NCBI GenBank assembly: GCA_015852425.1 | Contig: JAAAIG010000045.1 | Location: forward strand, 18,515 to 78,515 | Origin: Gryganskiella cystojenkinii | Taxonomy: Eukaryota > Mortierellomycota > Mortierellomycetes > Mortierellales > Mortierellaceae | Direction of reading: 5' to 3' | DNA length: 60,001 nt | Part shown: piece after piece, positions 52,701-60,001 of the stretch | How the letters are laid out: every line of letters starts with the position of its first letter | Position numbering within the stretch: the stretch's first letter is position 1 | Notes under the pieces: model-generated | What the model was told of the DNA's origin: nothing | Seen by the model: only the letters and a program-made list of their open reading frames with translations | Database searches by the model: none | Position numbers and translations under genes: made by a program

Positions 52701-53330
52701 GATTACTGTGCGCGGTCGGTCGACGTGCCGCTGATGCTACTCTGGCGCACTCAGGTTGGGCGATAGCGTCATGCCTCGACCAAAGGCCATGACTAATATC
52801 AAGCAGGAAGAGAAAAAGACGGTTCGACTCCACGAACACTTGACCAGGTCGGCGCCTTTCAGATCTTGGTCTTCACAGGTGATCTCTGGAACGACTGCCG
52901 GAGACTGCTCCCCAGGGATTGGCCAGGCTCATACACCGTCATCTCACAGACTGAAGAGCTAGATGGACACTTCATTCGAACGATGGCCATGACGGGAAGA
53001 ACGAAATGAAAATTGTTCACACCGCTCTGTTCATGGTCAATACCCTCACAACAGTCTCCTCACTCATGGATACAAAGACTTACGATCTTATCCTCGCGAA
53101 CAAGTACCCTGGAGACGGCACATGTACTTGGATCCAAAGGGACTGTTGCATCGTCGCTATGAAGTGAACACTAAGGTCAAGAAAGATCCCGGATTCGGAG
53201 GGGCGATCGTAGTGATCCGACCAGACTCTCATATCGCCTACAGAGTCCAAGGCATGGATGCGAACGCATGGAATGATGTGCATGAGTACTTTGGGTCGAT
53301 CTTGATTCGCAGTGTCACACACCTCGCAGT
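52701..53330 (+). pseudogene. Decayed fourth monooxygenase copy (exon 3 only)
   Basis: The third-exon sequence of the family is recognisable but broken. AVGRRAADATLAHS at ~52712 matches AIGRRAADxxLVP. Then KKTVRLHEHLTR at ~52814 shifts frame into VGAFQILVFTGDLWND. A further frame change leads to YLDPKGLLHRRYEVNTKVKK, GGAIVVIRPDSHIAYRVQG and WNDVHEYFGSIL at the intact 3' end. At least two frameshifts and stops, and the absence of exons 1-2 with the FAD motifs, make it a non-functional remnant. It follows copies B and C in the same orientation. Confidence 0.85.
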
Positions 53331-53874
53331 TTCTTCGATACAGCGGTCCAATTTGCATATACAATACCTAACATGCCATAAAGCGCGCAAAAAGGATCTC
53401 TCCTCTAATATGCCCCACCAAAAGTAGGCAGCGTTTTGTTGGTTGGAGAAAAAACGATGGGTTCTATTGGTTCGCAGAGGAAAAGAAGATCCGCTCTCGG
53501 TGCTTCTCCACTCGTCGCGAATCTTCACTCGACTTTGGGACTTGATGTCACTGAGAGCAAGATGTCATTGTGCTCGCTCAGCCATGTCCTTTTGTTTTTG
53601 CTTTGAATTTTCTGGGCTGTTGTTGTGTTGTCTACTGCCCTGCCTTCAAAAATAGGATTTTGGGAACGCTCTCGATGTCCGTACAAAAACCTTTTATTTT
53701 TTTTGTTCGACCCCGGCGTGCTTTCTTTTTTTTTCTCTATTCAATTTTTCTGCCCCTCGTTTTTTTTCTAGTCTTTCTCTTTCTTCGCTCCTATCCTTCG
53801 CTCCTTTCCTTCGCATTCAAATATTTTATTCGACTTTTACAGTTGTTCCTCATCTCGACGCCTTTTCTTCATCA
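53331..53874. other. Intergenic, CT/T-rich leader of the next gene
   Basis: No gene seen. The right half (53690-53870) is strongly pyrimidine-rich, as in the leaders of other genes in this window. Confidence 0.45.
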
Positions 53875-54723
53875 ATGCCTTCTGACGTTTCTGGAACATC
53901 CCCACCCTCGACATTCATTTGGATCGGGATTGCATGCGGTGTCCTCCTCTCTGTTTTTGGCTGCGTTCAGCACAATCAAAACAGCAGGCGGAAACAGCAG
54001 CAGTCACCGCTCGACTCAAGGGATCAGGTCTCAAATCCATCTAGAGTCGATCATGGAAATCACAATGAGACGAGACCCTCTAGTCCTTATGGCACGCACG
54101 GTGGCCACTCGATACCGACAACCAGTCCCCTCACTAGTGGCGGTCTCTATCCAGGGACAACGTCAAATCGCCTCGTCAGCAACAGCCCAACCGCACAACA
54201 TCAGCAACAGCAACCACTATACCATCCCTATGTTACACCAGCTCCTTTTGCGTTTGATCCGACGATAGCAGTGCCACAAAACTTCAGCGCCATGCAGCAA
54301 CAACCAGCTCTATCGATGTTCATCCCAACTCAGCCAGAGAGAAGCATCTCTCCTTCCCTTTCTCTCTCTCAACTTCACCAACAATATCCTCCGTCTCCTG
54401 GGTCACATCTTCAAACTCAACTCCAGCGACCTTTGCGATCCTCAGCAATCCCGATCATGACCATCACGACTCTTGTCCCCGCACCAACACTCGACACAAT
54501 GACGCCCGCGACTTCACATTCAGCACATGAACGTCAATTTCAACCACGACAACAAGATCTTATAACTGAAGATGTGGTGGATGAAGCTGAGGATGATTTG
54601 CCGAGTTATTCGGCCGCCGTAGCTGGAACAGGACCCATCGCGCCGTTTATTGTATCCGCACCTGTTCACGTATCTCCGTCGCCTTCGTCCTCAACCTCAG
54701 TCACAATACCAATACCAGCCTAG
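53875..54723 (+). CDS. Single-pass membrane protein with disordered tail and PY-like motif, 282 aa
   Basis: The ATG at 53875 is followed by a short Ser/Pro-rich N terminus and one membrane segment, FIWIGIACGVLLSVFGCV (residues ~14-31). The next residues (RRKQQQ) are basic and fit a cytoplasmic stop-transfer, so the long remainder is probably cytosolic. That part is Gln/Pro/Ser/Thr-rich and disordered. Near the C terminus DDLPSYSAAV resembles the PY motifs bound by Rsp5/Nedd4 WW domains. There is no recognisable enzymatic domain. It may be an adaptor or a stress/wall sensor fragment; function unknown. Confidence 0.75.
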   Translation: MPSDVSGTSPPSTFIWIGIACGVLLSVFGCVQHNQNSRRKQQQSPLDSRDQVSNPSRVDHGNHNETRPSSPYGTHGGHSIPTTSPLTSGGLYPGTTSNRLVSNSPTAQHQQQQPLYHPYVTPAPFAFDPTIAVPQNFSAMQQQPALSMFIPTQPERSISPSLSLSQLHQQYPPSPGSHLQTQLQRPLRSSAIPIMTITTLVPAPTLDTMTPATSHSAHERQFQPRQQDLITEDVVDEAEDDLPSYSAAVAGTGPIAPFIVSAPVHVSPSPSSSTSVTIPIPA

Positions 54724-55190
54724 TCAGATGAGAAATCAAAGAGACAACTTTACATACCCAGCTGGTGGACCTACGTGAGAACGCGACTTTTTAGTCTTTT
54801 GTGCGTATCAACAAGGCGCATGCATTGTCTCGGAAAATTAATTAAAAAAAAAAAATTCCCATGAATGATAAAAAAAAGTTGGATCACAAACCCGGATCGT
54901 CGGGAGTCAGATCATTGGTGTACGGCACTCCAATCAGGCTCCTGTAAAAAACATCTTCGCCTCTTTCGGAGAGCCTTGCAAACAAGAGAAGAGCGAGGCT
55001 TTTCGTCGATCATCTATACTGATCGTATCAACGGTGACTTTTTTTTTTCCGAAAGGGACCAAACCAAGAACCGAACCTGCGACCCATGCTTTCATATAAG
55101 TACTAAGAAGTAATGGACCGACCGTGGCCTCAGCACACGCACCTCTCTCCTCTCTCTCTCTCTCCCTCTCCATATCCACAATCCCTAGCA
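54724..55190. other. Intergenic; promoter of the Gly/Tyr-rich peptide gene on the right
   Basis: This holds an A-run (54843-54854), no gene, and a CT repeat (55149-55170) just before the TATA-like element of the next gene. A weak T-arm-like stretch was considered for a tRNA and not supported. Confidence 0.45.
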
Positions 55191-55197
55191 TATATAC
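55191..55197 (+). promoter_or_regulatory. TATA-like element of the Gly/Tyr/Trp-rich peptide gene
   Basis: TATATAC lies 45 bp upstream of the ATG, after a CT-rich stretch. The short spacing suggests a compact promoter and a very short leader. Confidence 0.5.
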
Positions 55198-55241
55198 GAT
55201 AAAAACGCCAAAAAAAGTATATCCTCAAACCCTACGTCAAG

Positions 55242-55508
55242 ATGATGCTCAATACCATTTCCGCTCTGGCCGTCATTGCCGTCTTTACTGTGTTCCAGGC
55301 TCAAGCCACGCTAATTGCCCGCGACGACCCCTCGATCCAGGCCATTTCAGGAAACGGTGAGATCTCTCCCCAGGACCCGACCGCAATGGATGCCGATCAG
55401 GGCGACAGCGACAAGTGGGGTTGGGGCTACGGCTACGGTCGCTGGGGTTATGGCTACCCCTGGTACGGATACGGTCACCGTCGTTTCTACGGTGGCTGGT
55501 GGTACTGA
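55242..55508 (+). CDS. Small secreted Gly/Tyr/Trp-rich peptide precursor, 88 aa
   Basis: The ORF starts MMLNTISALAVIAVFTVFQA, a clear signal peptide with a likely cleavage after QAQA (residue ~22). An acidic propeptide-like stretch follows (RDDPSIQ ... DADQGDSD). The last ~30 residues are built almost only of Gly, Tyr, Trp, Arg, His and Phe in GYGYGRWGYGY / WYGYGHRRFYGGWWY order, with no Cys. Acidic pro-region plus cationic aromatic tail is the layout of some secreted antimicrobial peptides (for example the YGGW-type peptides of nematodes) and of some adhesive or structural peptides. Homology is not claimed. The gene has its own TATA-like box and is short enough to be missed by automated annotation. 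Confidence 0.8.
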   Translation: MMLNTISALAVIAVFTVFQAQATLIARDDPSIQAISGNGEISPQDPTAMDADQGDSDKWGWGYGYGRWGYGYPWYGYGHRRFYGGWWY

Positions 55509-55708
55509 AAGGAACTCTTCCTGGAACTCTTCCTGGAACTTCAAGACTTTGTCCGAGTTCGCGAATCCGCTTGTTATCAGCTTTGGTTGCTAGACCTCCC
55601 GTCATGGTGTGAATAACCCCTCACCCCTCTTCTTTCACATTACCTCTGCATCTTTCCAGTGAATAAAAAAAAAAAGGTTGCAAGCAAACACTGAATTTTT
55701 TCGAAGGT
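55509..55708. other. 3' flank of the peptide gene
   Basis: Just after the stop the 14-bp unit GGAACTCTTCCTGG... occurs as a short direct repeat (AACTCTTCCTGG twice at ~55514-55537). AATAAA occurs at ~55663, a plausible polyadenylation signal. No other gene. Confidence 0.5.
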
Positions 55709-55714
55709 ATAAAT
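55709..55714 (+). promoter_or_regulatory. TATA box of the alcohol dehydrogenase gene
   Basis: TATAAA lies 123-128 bp upstream of the ATG at 55837, followed by a T/C-rich leader. Confidence 0.5.
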
Positions 55715-55836
55715 GTGTTTTTATTTCGTCCTTTTAGTTCTCATACTCCTTCTCGCTGTATTTCCCTCCCTCACAGCCCACACTCACGCTTCATCAACAA
55801 AAAAAATTACACCCGAAAACACCCATATTCACATTT

Positions 55837-57444
55837 ATGACTCGCGATACTCGACAGCAACAGACCGCTGGTGGTTCCCCCTGCGGCACAGACGATCATA
55901 CAAAGTTCTGCGGATGGGCTGCTTCGACCGGCGATGACAAAAAGCAGCTCTTTCATAAGGTCACTTTCTCACCTCGAGTCCTTGGTCCTAAGGATGTCGA
56001 GATCGAGATTGCGTTCTGTGGTGTCTGCGTCTCCGACATCCATATCACAGGTGAGGACTGGTGCAAGCTTCATGGCGGTGACGCCGCTGTCGTCCCCGGC
56101 CACGAGATTGTGGGTAAGGTTACCAAGACTGGACCGAAGGCACATTTCAAGGTTGGTGACTGTGTCGGCGCGACTGCTGTCGTAAGTAATGTTTTCTTTC
56201 TCGGCGTAGTAAAACTGTACACATTTTGCTCGTGTTCTTTTCGGTTGTGTGAAGAAGGTGGCAAGTGTAAAACTCGAACCAGACTAGGACCAAGCACGTC
56301 TCTTTCCTTTAATTTTTTTAGGCGGACGCCTGTTTGGAGTGCGAACTATGCACCTCGGGTCATGAGCAGCTCTGCCCCAAGGTCACGTACATATTCAAGG
56401 ATACGTTCCAGGACGGTTGCTCTGCTCCTTCCTTTGGTGGATTTGCAGATCGAATCCGTGTCAACAGCGAATTTGTCTATGCGATCCCGGACACAATCCC
56501 TCTCAAGCAAGGTAAATGAAAAAAACACCTCTGTCGTCACTTTTGGATCACCCCCTCTGCCAGTGTCATATGGTTTTTCTTTGCGCATTGATACAATATC
56601 TGTCATCGCGACACATGTCTGTTCACACTCTGCATGTCCGTTTTTACGGTATCAAGCTGCGCCTCTGTTCTGTGCCGGTCTCTCGGCATACACGGCTCTT
56701 CGCAAGAACGGCGCTGGTCCCAAAAAGACAGTCGGTGTGGTCGGTATCGGTAGTCTCGGTCACCTCGAGCTTCAGTTCGCTAAGGCCATGGGTTGCAAGA
56801 AGATCGTGGCCCTCCTGGATAGCGCTGTCCATGCTGAGGATGTCACTAAACTCGGTGCCACCAAGATGATCGAGTAAGCCTTTTTGTCGGTCTTGACAAG
56901 TAATGATCCTCAACTCTGATCACCAATATCCATCCATCTACCCATCAAACTTATCATCACTCTCCACAACAGCCTCAAGGACCATGAGCAGTGCATGTCT
57001 GAGGCCCACATGCTAGATCTTGTCTTGGTCAACAGCTTTGATAAGTCTACCCCTTGGGATAACATCCTGACCATGGTCAAGACCAAGGGTACGGTCGTGA
57101 TTCTCGCCATCTCGAAGGAGCCACTCCAGATTCCGACTATGAACCTGGTTTACCGCCAGATCTCTATTCAGGGATCTTTCCAGGGTGGTCGTTCGGATGT
57201 GAAGGAGATGCTCGACTTTGCAGCTAAGCATCAGATCCAACCCTGGATAGAGATTGCTCCAATGGACCGGATCAACGAGACTCTCGAAGCCCGAAAGAAC
57301 CTGAAATCTCGATTCTGTACCGTGCTCGAGGGATTTTCATCCATGAGCAGGTTCCATCATGAGGTAGGAAGGGAAATACTCCATTATATCTTCTACTCTC
57401 TTTCTTTTGCAGAACAAACGAATTTTCCATCATGTAGTCAATAA
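55837..57444 (+). CDS. Zinc-dependent alcohol dehydrogenase (MDR superfamily, CAD-like)
   Basis: Exons 55837-56181, 56322-56511, 56657-56873 and 56973-57444 give 407 residues. Catalytic zinc ligands fit C64 in CGVCVSDIH and H89-E90 in VPGHEIVGKV. The structural zinc site is C119, C122, C125 and C133 (ACLECELCTSGHEQLC), the exact spacing of the family. The Rossmann motif GVVGIGSLGHLELQFAKAMG follows. Members reduce aldehydes or oxidise alcohols with NADP(H). A substrate such as cinnamyl or other aryl alcohols is suggested by the CAD-type layout but cannot be fixed. The C terminus is uncertain: a possible 50-nt intron (57364-57413, GTAGGA...TTTTGCAG) would replace the last residues with an NKRIFHHVV tail. 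The ~30-residue N-terminal extension is longer than usual. Confidence 0.9.
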
Positions 57445-57802
57445 AACAAATGGCTGCACTCAAAGAGACATGCTGTCGTAGATAGGTAGGTAGAGCATAA
57501 TGTATTGAGGTATGTGTAGGGTTCGCGTTGCCGAGTGCACGTTGTGTCCTGGCCCACTTTCAAAGGATCTGCTGAGAGCAATTTCACGCGGTCCGCACTC
57601 CTTTGTTTTTGGACGTCTCACCCCCCTCCCATCTTTTTATCCTCCACGTTCTCTTTTCTCCTGCTTTTTTATTTTTATTTTTTTTTATTATTGTCGTGTT
57701 TCTGCTCTTTGCTCTTTGGTGACCACCCTCATTTTATATATATATATATGTGTGTGTTTTGGAAACGCTATCGTGCTTAAATGTATGGAAAAGTGTTTTT
57801 TT
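57445..57802. other. Convergent 3' flanks, no gene seen
   Basis: T-rich DNA with a short TA repeat (57736-57750) lies between the dehydrogenase (+) and the type I membrane protein gene (-). Confidence 0.5.
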
Positions 57803-58579
57803 CTATGAACGATGATACAGATCCAGGTCCTTTTTGAAAAAATCCGTCGACTTTTCTTGACCGCCACCACTTGATCCGACTCCTCCAACATACATGCCGT
57901 AGCCAGCCCCCTCAGTGTAACCTACTGCACCAGCATGGTTTCGGAGAATATCTTGATCCCAACTCTGGCGTTGACGTCTTCTTCGTTTCGCTTGACGGAC
58001 ACGATAACAGCTGAACAAGAAGGCGACCAGAATCGCGGTCACAACCATGACGAGTAAGACAATCACACCTGGGGACATGGCATTCTCTGTCAAGGACCCG
58101 TCCGCAGATTTGTTAGTGTTGTTGTTGTTGTTGTTGTTACCATCAGTGCCACTACCAGCCTCTGGGTCTGTTGCGGTGGTGGTTGTGCCAGTGGTAGGTT
58201 TATTTTTGGAAGGCGTGGTCGTGGAAGGGACAGTAACGCCGGCGGTCGAGCCGACGCCGGAATTGCCTCCGTTGGCCCCGTTACCGCCAATCAATCCACC
58301 GATTATATTCGGTAATGGATCAACGGCAGAACCCGGTGCTGGAGGCGAGGTGGTAGTTGATGGTGATGATCCTGTTCCTGGAGCTGGGGAGGTGACAGGC
58401 GGTGGGGGTGAACCGGGGACAGGAGCTGGCGCTGCCGGATTGTTGAGAAGACCGGTCAAGAGGTCACGACGTTGATGGGTGACGAGGGCATGGGTTGAAG
58501 AAGGAAGGTGGACGATGGAAATCAGCAGCAGCAGTGATAGTATGGCTGTCGTGCCTTGAAAGAGTCGTGATGTATGCAT
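57803..58579 (-). CDS. Type I membrane protein with Pro/Ser/Thr/Asn-rich ectodomain, 258 aa
   Basis: The first true ATG is at 58579-58577 (MHTSRLFQG); the longer open frame has only a TTG upstream. A signal peptide (TTAILSLLLLISIVHLPSSTHA) is followed by LVTHQRRDLL, then a low-complexity ectodomain rich in Pro, Gly, Ser and Thr with a poly-Asn stretch. A membrane segment VIVLLVMVVTAILVAFLFSC comes next, then a strongly basic stop-transfer KRRRRQRQ and a Gly/Tyr-rich cytoplasmic tail. The layout matches fungal cell-surface mucin-like or stress-sensor proteins. No ligand-binding domain is recognisable. Confidence 0.82.
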   Translation of the reverse strand: MHTSRLFQGTTAILSLLLLISIVHLPSSTHALVTHQRRDLLTGLLNNPAAPAPVPGSPPPPVTSPAPGTGSSPSTTTSPPAPGSAVDPLPNIIGGLIGGNGANGGNSGVGSTAGVTVPSTTTPSKNKPTTGTTTTATDPEAGSGTDGNNNNNNNTNKSADGSLTENAMSPGVIVLLVMVVTAILVAFLFSCYRVRQAKRRRRQRQSWDQDILRNHAGAVGYTEGAGYGMYVGGVGSSGGGQEKSTDFFKKDLDLYHRS

Positions 58580-60001
58580 GATGTTTGAGGGAATGTGGAT
58601 CTTCAATAATAAAAAACAGGTACCGAAGAAAAGAAAGAAAGAGTAGGCGACAGTGAAAAAAAATAAAATAAAGAAAGGTAATTCTCAAAGTAGTGGACAA
58701 CTGTTGCTGCAAAGCGACTTGCCCGATTTTTCGAGGAGAGTGGACAAGGCAGATCAAGAAAAGGAAAACAAATCGTACTGAAGAAAAGCCGACTGAGGGG
58801 TACGTTCGAGAAACAGGAGATTATGCAGACGAAAGGGGGAGGACAGATGAAACGGTCCTCCACAAATATAGGTGTATTTTAGGGTGGAGGGGGTCAATGA
58901 CGAAGGGCATCAGCGAGGAGGATCCAACAGGGCGGTGGACAGATTGAATTGCCAAAAAGTCTCCGTTGTGATCCAGTCCAGGGATACCAGTTGTGGCAGG
59001 CAATAAGAAGAAAATGGAAAGGAGAAAAAGATGTTGGGCCAAAAAACAAAGAAAATAAAGAAGAGAAGGAAAAAAAGGTATTTCTGGTTCCAATCTTGAG
59101 TCTCTTGCGAGGACAAATTACTGTCTCCCTGCTCAAAATCGTTTTTGTAGCATTTTCGTCACGGTGCCCAGTCAAGAGCCCATGTTTTTGATAGTCTGAG
59201 TACGACCTGTTTGTAATCTCGAGTGAAAATGTTTAACATGAAGGCACAAAGAAAGCGGGGAGGGAGCAATAATAGTAACAGCACAGAGGCCATGACTCGC
59301 CAAAAAGAAAAAATCTAGCGAGAAATTGTGAGCCGTTTCTTGATTCCTCCCTAACTCTCTCGTGTCCATAGTAGAAGTCAGGCCATCCTCCTTACCATGT
59401 TTCAAGTAAAGTATTACTCGTTTCTTATAATCGTCTTGTCTCCAACAAGGACACATGATCTACGAGAAATGAATCGGCTACATTTATAACCGTTATAACA
59501 TTCCATTCACGTTTGGTCCTGTGTAGAAACTGTCGTAGTCACCGCTGCGACAATCCATGGTCCTCCACATTTGTTCGCAGTGCATTTATGTTGCCTGCAA
59601 GCGTAAGCAACACCTATACGCTCATCACGTACCCTTTTTTACGAAACGCGACCTCGCGCACTTAAACCTTAGAGCCGCGTCCTTACGTTTTGTTCTCTAC
59701 GACCCTTCACCCCGAAATATTTTATGGTTCCGAGCTCAAACCATCGTTCCAAAGTAGACTAGCTTGATCCATACTTCCGCAACTCTGTAGATTTCCTTCA
59801 CATCTGTCGCCCGGGCCTGTCCCCGGAAGAACAGTCGTAATCACCATAGCTGCGTCCATGGCTCTCTACAGGAGTGCCAAGAGTCTCGACCTAGCTCATT
59901 TGCTCACAGCAGTGATCCCAGCAGCTTTCGCCCATTCTATGGTCTTCTAACAACGCCTGTTCTAGAGACCTGCTCGTCCGTAATCCTCGAAGCCGGCCAC
60001 G
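58580..60001. other. Right edge: no convincing gene; short coding-like relics
   Basis: The first ~500 bp is the 5' flank of the membrane protein gene (purine-rich). From 59521 two similar stretches occur about 300 bp apart: ACTGTCGTAGTCACCGCTGC near 59529 and ACAGTCGTAATCACCATAGC near 59831, each followed by a CCATGG. Short coding-like frames around them (one contains TVVITIAASMALYRSAKSLD) suggest relics of repeated or mobile DNA. Nothing can be named. Confidence 0.35.

Noticed and set aside
53570..54268. Long open frame overlapping the 282-aa membrane protein
   Set aside because: It starts in pyrimidine-rich leader DNA and gives Phe/Leu-rich low-complexity followed by an out-of-frame reading of the real gene.
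55030..55110. Possible tRNA on the minus strand (GGTTCGGTTC in a G-rich context)
   Set aside because: No matching acceptor or anticodon stems could be found around the T-loop-like sequence.
41178..57444. A single secondary-metabolite cluster joining the monooxygenases and the alcohol dehydrogenase
   Set aside because: There is no backbone synthase, transporter or pathway-specific regulator, and unrelated genes lie between, so only a gene-family array is supported.

Overview
This window is nuclear DNA from a filamentous fungus. The genes are split by short GT-AG introns, mostly 50-150 nt with CTAAC/CTAAT-like branch sites. There are nuclear-encoded mitochondrial proteins, a cytosolic Hsp70 with a C-terminal EEVD, an ATR-type checkpoint kinase, and single-exon F-box/LRR-like proteins. 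Gene style and protein flavour (large F-box sets, low-complexity Ser/Gln-rich proteins, kelch-like membrane proteins, phenol-hydroxylase-like paralogs) suggest an early-diverging Mucoromycota lineage, most likely Mortierellomycota. That placement is inferred from gene content, not from a search. A run of 10 N lies at 40430-40439, inside the Hsp70 intron.

Layout. 1-8 kb: mitochondrial ribosomal protein uS7m (-) diverges from a TspO/MBR gene (+) with a 618-nt intron and a LEA-like C-terminal tail. A decayed coding relic follows, then a transmembrane ectodomain gene with a one-base frame break. 8-16 kb: a Ser/Thr-rich disordered protein, an acidic nuclear-type protein with a Cys motif, a reconstructed four-exon gene for an 84-residue secreted 8-cysteine protein, and a 198-aa protein with an LIR-like motif. 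17.9-21 kb: lipoate-protein ligase (6 exons, -) and COX23 (-). 21.2-32.1 kb: the ATR/Mec1/Rad3 kinase in 22 exons. 32.3-33.2 kb: an 878-bp fold-back element with long terminal inverted repeats and a 9-bp flanking duplication. 33.5-38.0 kb: two divergent F-box genes with an F-box 3' relic between them. 38.2-40.5 kb: Hsp70 (-) with a 10-nt first coding exon and an upstream heat-shock element. 41-53.3 kb: an FAD-dependent aromatic monooxygenase family (one copy -, two tandem copies +, one decayed copy), with a relic-rich 3-kb interval between the first two. 53.9-58.6 kb: a membrane protein, a Gly/Tyr/Trp-rich secreted peptide, a zinc alcohol dehydrogenase and a type I membrane protein. 58.6-60 kb: no convincing gene.

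Functional links. Most neighbours are unrelated housekeeping genes, as is usual in fungi. Two divergent pairs (uS7m/TspO and COX23/ATR) probably share promoter regions, and three of those four products are mitochondrial or predicted so. The monooxygenase array is the one clear gene-family expansion. It shows conserved exon phases, conserved upstream DNA between two copies, and a dying member at its edge.

All exon joins below were made by eye from splice signals, reading phase and family conservation. For the ATR gene, all 22 exons sum to a multiple of three.
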